Below are positions 48,577 to 57,140 of a stretch of 64,000 bases of DNA, piece by piece (the stretch's first letter is position 1; every line of letters begins with the position of its first letter). The DNA comes from Gammaproteobacteria bacterium (GTDB lineage Bacteria > Pseudomonadota > Gammaproteobacteria > HK1). Where the stretch lies: the NCBI GenBank assembly GCA_021773645.1, contig JAJFJU010000012.1, positions 248,001 to 312,000 on the forward strand, given 5' to 3'. Below the pieces are notes generated by a model. That model was not told the DNA's origin. It saw only the letters and a list, made by a program, of their open reading frames with translations, and did not search any database. Made by a program: the position numbers and the translations under genes.

Positions 48577-49506
48577 TTATTGGGGAGTGTTCATCAGACA
48601 ACGGCGCAGATCCTTAGCTAATCCGCGCATGAGTTGGAAGTAGAATTCTGTTCCGGCATCAATGTTTCGTCCCTGTAAATCCAGGGCGATGGCCCGTGCC
48701 GGCCCCCCATTCGTCAGTGTTTGGGCGAGCCGTTTTTCATCGAGGCCATCGTAAAAAACACAGCCGATCTGTTGCTCCGTGATTAGGCCACGCATTTCTC
48801 GCAGTCCCTTGGCTCCAACTGGTGCATCACTATCAGCCACCAGCGCCCCCACAGCGCGGAGATTATAGCGTTGTTCCAGATAGCGAAAGGCGTCGTGGAT
48901 GACGATGTAGGGGGTGCCTGAGTGTGGGATAAGCTCAGTGGAAAGCGCTAGTTCCAGGGCCGTCAGTTTGTCTTTCAAGTGTTTGCCATTTAGCTGGTAA
49001 CGGGCCTGATTGGCGGGGTCGACGCTTGCCAACATCAATTCTACGCGGTCGACAAAAGCACGCATATTGCGTGGGTCAAACCAGATATGGGGATCGGTAC
49101 GCTCAGTTTCGGTATAGGCCTTGAATATTGTCCCATTGGGCCAGATCCCAACGGCTCGTTTACCTAACCGGGTGATGCCGGGGGTATCGGCTAGGGCAAT
49201 TACCCGTTCTTTTGGCAGCCATTGGGCAAGGGGTGCCTTGAGTCCGGCCTCAAGCTCAGGACCCACCCAGAAAACCATATCAGCCTGATGCAGGGTGCGG
49301 GAGGCTGAAGGGCGTAAATGAAAGTGATGGTGCGAGCCCTGTCCTGAAAGGAGCAATATCGGCGTACCGACTCCAGCCATTATCGCGGCCACGATGGAAT
49401 GCAGCGGCTTAATGGTGGTAACCACCTTGGGGGTTGCGCCAACGGAGTGTGTCGCCACTAGCAGGCAGACAAGGATTAGCCATGACGGCCATTTTTGAAT
49501 TTTCAC
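48577..49506 (-). CDS. ZnuA-like metal-binding periplasmic protein
   Basis: The 309-residue product has a signal peptide and the A-1 cluster fold of zinc/manganese binding proteins: VVTTIKPLHSIVAAIMAGVG, metal ligand region GSHHHFHLRPS, HIWFDPRNM, and VIHDAFRYLEQRYN. No ABC permease or ATPase gene (znuB/znuC) lies beside it. It precedes SCO1, so it may deliver metal in the periplasm or serve a distant transporter. The metal is not determinable from the sequence. Confidence 0.88.
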   Translation of the reverse strand: MKIQKWPSWLILVCLLVATHSVGATPKVVTTIKPLHSIVAAIMAGVGTPILLLSGQGSHHHFHLRPSASRTLHQADMVFWVGPELEAGLKAPLAQWLPKERVIALADTPGITRLGKRAVGIWPNGTIFKAYTETERTDPHIWFDPRNMRAFVDRVELMLASVDPANQARYQLNGKHLKDKLTALELALSTELIPHSGTPYIVIHDAFRYLEQRYNLRAVGALVADSDAPVGAKGLREMRGLITEQQIGCVFYDGLDEKRLAQTLTNGGPARAIALDLQGRNIDAGTEFYFQLMRGLAKDLRRCLMNTPQ

Positions 49507-49560
49507 AATAGTCTTGGGGTTATTGCAGGCACGGAGCCAAGTCCGCGCGGGAGGAACAAG

Positions 49561-49842
49561 CTACATCCGGATACCCATGGTAGCCGTTTGGGAGATGTAT
49601 CGCACCGGGTCCGGACCTTTAGTCAGGATGACGCCGCTGAGATGGCGGAGGGAATTACGTAGCCACAGAGCACGTGCCTGAGTGGCGGATGAATGCGCTA
49701 GGGAGGCACTCTGGAAGGCTGTGGTATTCAGCGGGACCGGATCAGAAACACCCATTTCGGTTCCCGCAACCAGACAGCACAGCGCCAGGCCAGTGATGCA
49801 GGCAGGTGTTGTAATGGCAGATAGCAACGTTTTTCGAGTCAC
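49561..49842 (-). CDS. Small hypothetical exported protein
   Basis: This 93-codon GTG-initiated frame encodes an N-terminal hydrophobic stretch (ITGLALCCLVAG) that could be a signal peptide, then a Ser/Ala-rich tail ending ISQTATMGIRM. I do not recognise a family. It lies 54 bases upstream of the ZnuA-like gene on the same strand, so it could be the first gene of that operon. The ribosome-binding site (GGGAAACGC) is weak. Confidence 0.4.
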   Translation of the reverse strand: MTRKTLLSAITTPACITGLALCCLVAGTEMGVSDPVPLNTTAFQSASLAHSSATQARALWLRNSLRHLSGVILTKGPDPVRYISQTATMGIRM

Positions 49843-50197
49843 GCGTTTCCCGGCCCGCGAACGAGCAGATCATGGTTTAAGTAGTGATTCCGGGAAGAGG
49901 AAGGGGCGCCAAGAGGTGGGGCTTAACCTTCCTGTCGGGAGCAAGCTGTCATTGCCAATGGGTGCTGCACTTGTCCCTAGAGAGTCACGAGGAGATAAAC
50001 CGGAGACTCCGATTTGTCGGCAGCTAGAAAACGACTGCACCTCTCCACGAATCCTTAACTCCATTATTGTTACCGCCTTATTATTGTCCCTTGGCGGTTT
50101 TGTGATACGCGTCACAAATTAGCGTATCTGCGGTGTGAGTACAAGTTCAAACAGGTGGGTTGAGAGGGCTCCTTTCATGCATGTATTGTGGTGATTC
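49843..50197. other. Gene-poor intergenic region, 355 bases
   Basis: No convincing coding sequence is present. Short open frames exist on both strands but look like chance. The region holds a CRP-type dyad at 50099-50118 and a small CGGAGACTCCG palindrome near 50001-50011. It separates the start of the small exported/ZnuA-like/SCO1 unit from the end of the antiporter operon. A small RNA or long leader of the metal operon is possible; I could not recognise a known riboswitch. Confidence 0.5.
50099..50118. promoter_or_regulatory. Perfect CRP/Vfr-type operator
   Basis: TTTGTGA-N6-TCACAAA is an exact inverted repeat with seven-base arms and the six-base spacing of cAMP receptor protein sites (TGTGA-N6-TCACA). 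It is about 257 bases before the GTG of the leftward exported protein gene. It is the only such dyad I noticed in this intergenic region. Confidence 0.65.
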
Positions 50198-50647
50198 TTA
50201 GTCACAATGCTTGCCTATTGTGTCTTCAAGTTCTCGAGTGGCCGCTTGGCGCTGGCTGTCGGTAAAGATCTTACGTTCCCCGTCCTTGCCTTTCTGGTAG
50301 AGGTAGCGGGCATTACGAATGTCGCGTAGTTCCTTGCGAGCCCTGGCACAATCACGCTCAAGGTGCTGTTTTTCCTTCCGTACTCGCCGTTGTTTTTGCT
50401 GTTTCTGCTTGCGTTCGATTTCGAAGGCCTTTAACAGGCGCTGTTGTTTCTGTCTTCGCTGCCCATCAATGGCTTTGGTGGGCTCTCGGGTAGGGTGGGC
50501 TATTTCAACTTTTTGCGCTGCCGACCTCCCTGGGCGATCGCCATAGTGCACCTTGCCGTGTGCATCTACCCAGCGATAGATCTCCCCTGCTGCAATTGAT
50601 GTGACACACAGTAGTGAGGCGAGTAACGCCACAACCCCTCGCCTCAC
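50198..50647 (-). CDS. DUF4124 exported protein
   Basis: The 149-residue protein has a signal peptide (VVALLASLLCVTSIAA) and the DUF4124 motif GEIYRWVDAHGKVHYGDRP directly after cleavage. A long Lys/Arg/Gln/Glu-rich coiled helix (QQRLLKAFEIERKQKQQKQR) follows, with two cysteines (ERDCARA and KHCD). Function of the family is unknown; many members sit at the envelope. Its start overlaps the PII-like gene stop by four bases, so it ends the antiporter operon. Confidence 0.85.
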   Translation of the reverse strand: MRRGVVALLASLLCVTSIAAGEIYRWVDAHGKVHYGDRPGRSAAQKVEIAHPTREPTKAIDGQRRQKQQRLLKAFEIERKQKQQKQRRVRKEKQHLERDCARARKELRDIRNARYLYQKGKDGERKIFTDSQRQAATRELEDTIGKHCD

Positions 50648-50976
50648 GCCTCCTCCTCGATCTCGGGGAGCTGGTAGGGGGTCGCTTTGAGTAGCGCCTG
50701 CATATACATCAGTCCGCCGTGGGGCTGGTCGATTTCTGCCGCTTGATAGAGAAACTCGAAGATCTCATCGGCCCTGCTAGCATTCACTACAACGTCTAGC
50801 ACTTCCTTCTCTGTGGTCTCGCCCATGCCGCGGTAGTTCAGCGGGGTCAGGCGTCCGGCACCGCGGGCGCTGTGGATGTTGGCACTTACAATGTCTCTGT
50901 CTTCCTTCAATGCTTTCATGACGGGCATGGCCTTGCCCTTCGGAAGGATGCAGCTAATAAGTTTTTCAGTACTCAT
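50644..50976 (-). CDS. PII-like signalling protein (second of two)
   Basis: The 110-residue protein has the ferredoxin-like fold pattern of the PII family: LISCILPKGKAMPVMKALKE, a T-loop-like region (GRLTPLNYRGMG) and DEIFEFLYQAAEIDQPHGGLMYM (B-loop position). It is diverged from GlnB/GlnK, and the uridylylation context is not intact. PII proteins bind ATP, ADP or other nucleotides and control transporters. It lies six bases after the first PII-like gene and overlaps the DUF4124 gene. Confidence 0.82.
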   Translation of the reverse strand: MSTEKLISCILPKGKAMPVMKALKEDRDIVSANIHSARGAGRLTPLNYRGMGETTEKEVLDVVVNASRADEIFEFLYQAAEIDQPHGGLMYMQALLKATPYQLPEIEEEA

Positions 50977-50982
50977 CGTGCC

Positions 50983-51372
50983 TTACCTTATCCCAGAGCT
51001 GTTGCGCGCTTGCCGTTGGGTCAAGCGTTCGACGATCTCGTGGGGAATATAGGTAGCGGCCTTTTCCAGACGGGTGACGTACATCATGCCCATGCCTGGG
51101 GTACCGAGCTTTCCGGCGTGGTACATGCGCTCGAAGACGCGATCGAGTTGGTCATCCGCAACGACAATGGTGATCACCTCTTTTTCTACCTCGATGGCGA
51201 GGCCAACGACACCGAGCCGCTCTCGTACTCCGCTGCCTTTTCCATAATGAATGGTCGCACCCTGGGCACCGACTTCCTGGGCGGCACGGACTATATCGTC
51301 AGCGACACCGCGCTGGACGATGCAGGTGATGAGCGCGGCATCGGTGAGGACAGGGATTTCTTTATCACTCAT
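50983..51372 (-). CDS. PII-like signalling protein (first of two)
   Basis: The 129-residue protein fits the PII fold: ALITCIVQRGVADDIVRAAQ, GATIHYGKGSGVRERLG, EVEKEVITIVVADDQLDRVFERMYHAGKLGTP and GMGMMYVTRLEKAATYIP. The T-loop is short and lacks the uridylylated tyrosine of GlnB. Its start overlaps the DUF1538 gene stop by four bases, so it is very likely made with that membrane protein and may bind it, as SbtB and GlnK do with their transporters. Confidence 0.84.
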   Translation of the reverse strand: MSDKEIPVLTDAALITCIVQRGVADDIVRAAQEVGAQGATIHYGKGSGVRERLGVVGLAIEVEKEVITIVVADDQLDRVFERMYHAGKLGTPGMGMMYVTRLEKAATYIPHEIVERLTQRQARNSSGIR

Positions 51373-53144
51373 GTCACAGTCTCCGGTGTGGCGATAACTT
51401 GCTGTTCAGATTGTTCATGGCGGCGGCGGATCTTCCATTGGATCCACAGCCCGGTGCCCAGCACCGCGAGGATTGGTCCGATGGAGGCCATGGAAAGGAT
51501 GCCGAAGCCCTCGACGGCACCTACGGCATTGCCAAAGCCGATCCCCATAGAGAGCACCAGTGGCACAGTGACCGGGCCGGTGGTTACGCCAGCACTGTCC
51601 CAGGCGATGTTGACGTATTCCTCGGTGGACAGCGCGGTCATGATTACCGCCAGTAAATAACCTGGCAGTAGCAGATAGATAATGGGGATGGAGAAGATGA
51701 TTTTCAGTATCCCCAGGGCGATACCACAGCCGACCCCGAAGGCCACGGCTCGCATCAGCATGCGTTTGGGAAAAGCGCCGTTGGTGAGGTTTTCCACGGT
51801 CAGTCCGAGGGCATTGAGGGCGGGTTCGGCGAGAGTTGCCCCAAAGCCGAGAAACCAGGCAAATAGCAGCGCCACGAGGATCCCGAAGCCAAAGGAATAG
51901 AGCGGTGAATTAGCCACTATTTCGATCTGGGTAAAGGCGGCGGGTACTAGGCCACCGGATTGGCCGCCCAGCTTGGCAAGGCCATAGCTCAGCCCGATGT
52001 TGAAGATGATCATACCGAGTAATGCGAGGCTGATGCCGTAGGTGATTTCGCCGGGCTTACTGAGTTTTTCCCGTAGCACCATGCTCAGTACTAACAGCAG
52101 GAAAATGACTAACGGCACTATGGCGCGAATACCGCCGATTACTTCCAGCCACGGGGTGCGCGCATGCCAGGCCAGTGTGCCGGTATCTACTGCAGCGCTA
52201 GCGGCGGCGGTGGCAATGAGTTCGGCCGGCGAGCTTATATTTGCCACATATAGGGCCAGTAGCATGACGGTCATGATAGGAAACAACGAGGCTAGGGTGA
52301 CGATGCCAAAGCCAGACAGGGAGGAGTCTCCCTTGCCAGCGGCTGCCGCGATGCCAATGCCGAGGGAGAGCATTAAAGGTACCGTAATCGGCCCGGTGGT
52401 GACCGCGCCGCAATCCCACGCTAGACCGAGGATTTCCCGTAGTTGCGGGTCGGCGGAGATATAGAGGCTGAGACCGATGGTGGGGATGAGGGTGAGATAG
52501 ACCAGTGGTTTAAGGCTCCACCCGTAGAGAAAACGCAGGGTGCCAACCACCGCCGCCAGCCCAACCCCGGCACCCACACCCAGTACCAGTACGTCGGCCC
52601 ACTGATTGAGCAGGGCGTACAGGTAGGGGGCGTCTTCTGCGCGTACGTTGGAGCCAGCGGTCTTAAGGGCGCCGATGGCGGGTTCGGCGAAGGTTACGCC
52701 GATACCCAGCAGCAGGGTGATGGTCAGTACCGTGGGCAGGGCTGAACGTGAGGGCAGGATGGTGCCAATAATTTGGCCAAAGGGCATCAGGCCCACCTTG
52801 AGGCCCTCCATGAAAAGCACCAATCCTACGATGACGGAAAGCAGTCCGGCAGTGATAACCGTGGAATCCGTTACATTCTGGCGCAGGACCAACAGTTGGA
52901 AGAGCATCAGATACAGCGCCAGCGGTACCACTGCGCGGAGTTGTTCCAGCAGGCGTACGCCCACATAGGGCTGGATGACCGCATACACCTCTGCGGGTCG
53001 AAGTTGTAGCCGGTCCGGGCGATAAGGCAGTGCCTCACCCCCGGCATCCGTTTGTAGCTCGGGAACTAGCTCATTGTAGCTAAGCGGTCGCTCGCGCCCG
53101 GCGATCTCCTGGATAAAGGTTCCAAAACGTATTTTGATGCTCAT
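51369..53144 (-). CDS. DUF1538 integral membrane protein with internal duplication
   Basis: The 591-residue protein has many transmembrane segments and two copies of the DUF1538 unit. Copy one includes AEPAIGALKTAG (153-164) and AWDCGAVTTGPITVPLMLSL (242-261); copy two has AEPALNALGL (439-448) and AWDSAGVTTGPVTVPLVLSM (514-533). The repeats run in the same direction. The family is uncharacterised but looks like a transporter, the conserved TTGP(I/V)TVPL re-entrant-like segment being a candidate substrate site. It is coupled to the antiporter upstream and to two PII-like genes downstream. Confidence 0.9.
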   Translation of the reverse strand: MSIKIRFGTFIQEIAGRERPLSYNELVPELQTDAGGEALPYRPDRLQLRPAEVYAVIQPYVGVRLLEQLRAVVPLALYLMLFQLLVLRQNVTDSTVITAGLLSVIVGLVLFMEGLKVGLMPFGQIIGTILPSRSALPTVLTITLLLGIGVTFAEPAIGALKTAGSNVRAEDAPYLYALLNQWADVLVLGVGAGVGLAAVVGTLRFLYGWSLKPLVYLTLIPTIGLSLYISADPQLREILGLAWDCGAVTTGPITVPLMLSLGIGIAAAAGKGDSSLSGFGIVTLASLFPIMTVMLLALYVANISSPAELIATAAASAAVDTGTLAWHARTPWLEVIGGIRAIVPLVIFLLLVLSMVLREKLSKPGEITYGISLALLGMIIFNIGLSYGLAKLGGQSGGLVPAAFTQIEIVANSPLYSFGFGILVALLFAWFLGFGATLAEPALNALGLTVENLTNGAFPKRMLMRAVAFGVGCGIALGILKIIFSIPIIYLLLPGYLLAVIMTALSTEEYVNIAWDSAGVTTGPVTVPLVLSMGIGFGNAVGAVEGFGILSMASIGPILAVLGTGLWIQWKIRRRHEQSEQQVIATPETVT

Positions 53145-55591
53145 GGGGATTCCTGTTCCGGGTTTTCCTGGCGCTGTTTACTGGCCTTTATAAGTCGCTG
53201 CTTTACCTCTGGATGCTGTTTGGCAAGATGCAGCACATCTTTGCGAACCAGGCGTAACAATGTGGCCGGGGTTTCGGCGCGTACCGTGGCGGAACGCAGC
53301 GAGTGGCCCAGCAAAGCGGTTTCTCCGAAAAAGGCGCCCTCGGTGAGGCAACCAAGCCGGGTTTTACCGCCTTGTGTCTGATTGCGTAACACCGCCACCT
53401 CGCCGCGAATGAGGATATATAGGGCGTCCCCTTTTTCCCCTTCACCGATGATTTCGTCGCCCATTAAAAAGGTCACCTGGCGGGCATGCTGAGCGAGGGC
53501 AGTGAGGGCATTGACCGACAAGCCGGCAAATAGCGGCACCATCTGGATTAGCTCCTCGGGCGTGGGCTGTGGCAATGGCACCGTAATGGGTGGTAGTGCT
53601 TCCAGCGCCTGGCGTATGCGCTCAGCGATGCGGGTATAGGCCTTTGCTCCTACGCTACCGTGATGATGCGCCTCGGCAGTATTTTGCAGCGCCGAGCTTA
53701 GCGCAACGCGGCTGAATAGGCGGGACTCAAAGCGCCGGTAAAAGTTGGGAAATTCACGCCGGATGGTTTCCAATCTCTGTTGGCGGTGTTGCAGCCGTTC
53801 CGTGTAGGTTGCCATGATTGGCACACAAGCCTTAGTGGGAAATTCCGTGTGTGCTCGCAAAGCCCTAAGCACTGTATCGGCCATCAGTATGCCGGCGATG
53901 GTTCGTTCTAGGCGTTGCGACAGGCGTAGATTCTGGTAGCGAGCCAAAAAACCACTGGCCCAGTCGCGTTCTCGCAGGCGACGTAACAAGGCGCTCTCCA
54001 AACGCAAAAACAGGCTTTTTCGATGTGCTGGTCCAGTGATTGCGCTGGGGTCTAGGCGGCCGCGTTGATCCCGGTCTCGTTGCAACAGATTGCGCAGATC
54101 GATGTAGCTGTATTGGGTGATGAGATGCAGATCGTATAGCCGGGCTAGCTCCTCCTGTTCCATGCGTAGGGCAAACAGGTAGACATCCCGGCTCGCATCT
54201 CCTGCTTTGCCATCGCTTAGCAGCACCGTTGCGAGATCCTTGCGAAAGCGATGCACGCCTGCCTTCGAAATGACACCGGAATCGTGCATCTCATCGATGC
54301 TTTGCTCTACCTGATGACGGGCCTCCAGCATCCCTTGTCTGAGTTCGGCCCGATCCTCTCGGGTCATGCGGTCGAGTCCCAGCCAGCGCATCAGTGGGCG
54401 AATCGTGGGTGCATTGATCAGCAGGGTGAAGAGCACCACCCCAAGGGTAAGGTCGAGCAGCAAGGGGCGGGCGGGAAAATCCTCGGGGATGGAGAGCACG
54501 ATGGCGATGGCAAGTCCGCCCTTGAGCCCACCCCACCACATGATGTGTTGTTCGCCGCTGCTGATTTTTGGCAAGGAGAAAAACCGGGTGGTGAGTGGTA
54601 CCAAGCTGTAGAGAGTGGCGGCCCGCGCCGCCATTACCAGGGCGACCACCAGGAGAATGACATCAAGGCGCGAGGCCAGCTCTGCCGGGTGGATGGCCAG
54701 GCCTACTAATAAAAAGAGCAGGGAATTAGCAATCAGAGCGAGAAACTCCCAAGTCTCGCCAAGGCTGTCTGTGGCCTCCTGATGGAGGCGGGCGACGCCG
54801 TAGATTCCCAAGGCAAGGGCCGCACTAACCGCCGCCATCACCCCGGAGACATGCCATACGTGCTCTGCGAGGATGAAGCTGCCGTAGGCGAGTACCAGGG
54901 ACATTGTGAGGATGGCGCTTAAGCCACTTTTCAGGCGGTAGAGCAGTTCGGAAACGATCAGTCCAAGTATGGCACCCACCAGTGCACCACCGAGAAAAAT
55001 GCGCAGGAAGTCGAGCACTGCCGCGCCGAATAGGGTCCAGTCATGTCGACCACCTTCGACACTGATAGCGAGCAGAATACTAAATAGCACGATAGCGGTG
55101 GCGTCGTTGAGCAGGGACTCGCCTTCTACGAGGACGGTAAGTCGCTGGGGTGCGCCCAGTTCCCGGAATAGCGCTACCACCGCTACCGGATCAGTCGCGG
55201 ATATCAGGGCCCCGAAGAGCAGTGCCGTGACGGGTGCCAGGCCGATGAGCAGATGGAGACCGCTACCGACGAGAAAAGTGGAGATCAGTAGTGCCGGGAT
55301 TGCCAGCATCAGCACTGGCACCAGGTCACGAAGTAGCAGGCGTGCGTTGAGATTGAAACCGGATTCAAATATCAGTGCTGGCAGGAAGATAAAGAACACG
55401 ATTTCCGGGCTCAGGCGAAAAGTCTGCAGCGAGGAGAGCGGCTGCCAGACATCTGCCAAACTGCCGAGCACTATACCGATGAGTACCAGCAGCACGGTGA
55501 AGGGAATGGGGAGATTGCGGCACAGCCCAGCGGCGATGATGGCCACCGCCAGCAGGCCCATGATAACCAGTACGGTTTCCGAGATTGGCAC
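53141..55591 (-). CDS. CPA1-family Na+/H+ antiporter with C-terminal cNMP-binding domain
   Basis: The 816-residue protein has about 12 transmembrane segments with the CPA1 ion site (SATDPVAVVALFRELG, then GESLLNDATAIVLF, residues 131-170). A long cytoplasmic helical region (about 415-690) and a cyclic-nucleotide-binding fold (about 690-800; VPLFAGLSVNALTALAQHAR, GAFFGETALLG) follow. Layout resembles plant SOS1/NhaP antiporters. It is the first gene of the five-gene operon and overlaps DUF1538 by four bases. Na+ versus K+ specificity is not decidable here. Confidence 0.94.
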   Translation of the reverse strand: MPISETVLVIMGLLAVAIIAAGLCRNLPIPFTVLLVLIGIVLGSLADVWQPLSSLQTFRLSPEIVFFIFLPALIFESGFNLNARLLLRDLVPVLMLAIPALLISTFLVGSGLHLLIGLAPVTALLFGALISATDPVAVVALFRELGAPQRLTVLVEGESLLNDATAIVLFSILLAISVEGGRHDWTLFGAAVLDFLRIFLGGALVGAILGLIVSELLYRLKSGLSAILTMSLVLAYGSFILAEHVWHVSGVMAAVSAALALGIYGVARLHQEATDSLGETWEFLALIANSLLFLLVGLAIHPAELASRLDVILLVVALVMAARAATLYSLVPLTTRFFSLPKISSGEQHIMWWGGLKGGLAIAIVLSIPEDFPARPLLLDLTLGVVLFTLLINAPTIRPLMRWLGLDRMTREDRAELRQGMLEARHQVEQSIDEMHDSGVISKAGVHRFRKDLATVLLSDGKAGDASRDVYLFALRMEQEELARLYDLHLITQYSYIDLRNLLQRDRDQRGRLDPSAITGPAHRKSLFLRLESALLRRLRERDWASGFLARYQNLRLSQRLERTIAGILMADTVLRALRAHTEFPTKACVPIMATYTERLQHRQQRLETIRREFPNFYRRFESRLFSRVALSSALQNTAEAHHHGSVGAKAYTRIAERIRQALEALPPITVPLPQPTPEELIQMVPLFAGLSVNALTALAQHARQVTFLMGDEIIGEGEKGDALYILIRGEVAVLRNQTQGGKTRLGCLTEGAFFGETALLGHSLRSATVRAETPATLLRLVRKDVLHLAKQHPEVKQRLIKASKQRQENPEQESP

Positions 55592-55875
55592 GCCTTGTCA
55601 CCTGTGTGTGGACTGCTTTTCAGCGGGGTGATTATGGCCTAGGCGCTTCCCCTACGTTCCCTCCAGATTAGAACGTGACGCCTGATTCAGAGTGTAGCAG
55701 TCTGTTTGAGTATAAGGACTATGCAGAAACAGGGTGTTAGGTGATTTTCGTAGGGTGGGTCACCCTCGCACTGTTTGTACAAGGGCGTACTTATTGACGC
55801 GGGGGCATGGAAGCCCAAGAGCGGCCCTGTGCTTCACGACATAAGGCCATCCATGGCCAAAGCCACCCGTTCACC

Positions 55876-57021
55876 CTATGCGTCTCGGGGAAATTCAGCG
55901 CTAGGGGGGCGCTGTTGCCCAAGGGCGTAGTCTTCCGGCGGCAGGATGGGGGGACGCTCCAGCATAAGGTCCAGCAGCAGATGTACCGCGGCCGGGGCCA
56001 GGCCGAGGCCGTTGCGATAGTGGCCGGTGTTGATGTAGAAGCCGGAAATTTCCGGGTGTTCGCCGATATAGGGGACTCCGTTGGGGGAGCCCGGACGTAG
56101 CCCGGCCCAGTGGTGCTCTATCTCGCAATTGGCTAGTGCCGGGATTAATTCGATAGCTGCGGCTTGCAGATCTTCCCGGGCACTTTCTGTGGTGTTTTTG
56201 TTGAAGCCGACAAATTCCACCGTGCTGCCAGCCAGCACACGGCCGTCGAGGCGTGGAATGACATAGCGTGGGCCATCGAGGACGATACGGGTTACCAGAT
56301 CTTCGGGGGCACGAAACACCAGCATCTGGCCGCGTACGGGTAGTACCTTGAGGGTGGTTTGCAGGCCGTTGGTGAGCTGCGGACTCCACGCGCCCGCTGC
56401 CAGAATGACCCGATCGGCGCGTAGTATGCCCTCGGCGGTGCGCACACCGCGAATATGGCCATCGGCAATTTCCAAGCCGGTTACAGCGCAATTTTCACGG
56501 ATATCGACTCGTCGCCGATGCAGGCTTTCGGTCAGCGCGCGGCCCATGCGTGGGTTACGTGCCTGGGCAAGTTTTGGTAGCCACACGGCGTTGCCCTTGC
56601 GTGGGGCCATTGCTGGTTCACGGATTGCCGCTTCATCGGCGGACAGTAATTCGATTTGAGTCTGCCATTTCTTGCCCCAAGCCAGCGCGCCGTCAATGTC
56701 CTCCGGGTCAAGCACTAGCACGCCGCTTTGCACCCATTCCGGGTCAACACCGGTCTCAGTTTTTAGTGCCTCAGCAAATTCCGGATAACGGGCCTGGCTC
56801 CAACGCGCCATGGCCGATACCGCGTCCGGGTAACGCCAGGGGTGTAGTGGCGAGAGGATGCCGCCGCCGGCCCAGGTGGATTCCTGTCCAGTCTGGCCCT
56901 TGTCTAACAGGGTCACTTTCAGGCCCTCGCCAGCCAGTTCGCGGGCACAGAGCATGCCGATGACGCCGCCGCCAATGATGATGCAGTCGGGCGCGTCGTA
57001 TTTTATTTGGGGGTCGGACAT
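55876..57021 (-). CDS. thiO: Glycine oxidase ThiO
   Basis: ThiO (381 aa) is an FAD-dependent D-amino-acid-oxidase-type enzyme that makes iminoglycine for the thiamine thiazole ring. The dinucleotide fold IIGGGVIGMLCARELAGEG, the GQESTWAGGGILSP segment, VILAAGAWSPQL, and the C-terminal IGEHPEISGFYINTGHYRNG are intact. No thiG, thiS or thiF lies beside it. It is divergent from the oligopeptide-binding protein at 57141. The 284 bases between it and the antiporter hold no gene. Confidence 0.95.
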   Translation of the reverse strand: MSDPQIKYDAPDCIIIGGGVIGMLCARELAGEGLKVTLLDKGQTGQESTWAGGGILSPLHPWRYPDAVSAMARWSQARYPEFAEALKTETGVDPEWVQSGVLVLDPEDIDGALAWGKKWQTQIELLSADEAAIREPAMAPRKGNAVWLPKLAQARNPRMGRALTESLHRRRVDIRENCAVTGLEIADGHIRGVRTAEGILRADRVILAAGAWSPQLTNGLQTTLKVLPVRGQMLVFRAPEDLVTRIVLDGPRYVIPRLDGRVLAGSTVEFVGFNKNTTESAREDLQAAAIELIPALANCEIEHHWAGLRPGSPNGVPYIGEHPEISGFYINTGHYRNGLGLAPAAVHLLLDLMLERPPILPPEDYALGQQRPPSAEFPRDA

Positions 57022-57140
57022 GAGTGCTTTGCTTTATGTGGATGTGCTTGAGTGACAGGGCAGCCAGTTTATCGGAGCCGGTAGGCGCCCGCTACGGTAG
57101 CGCTCGTGTTGATTTGGATGCTGGGAGATAATACAGGTCG

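Noticed and set aside
49682-50122. Rightward 146-codon frame and a leftward 81-codon frame (49870-50115) in the metal-gene upstream region
   Set aside because: Neither has a ribosome-binding site, family resemblance or sensible composition; they overlap each other and the CRP-type dyad.
55745-55800. GTAGGGTGGGTCACCC sequence resembling half of a dispersed palindromic repeat
   Set aside because: No inverted partner arm follows, so it cannot be called a repeat element from this window alone.
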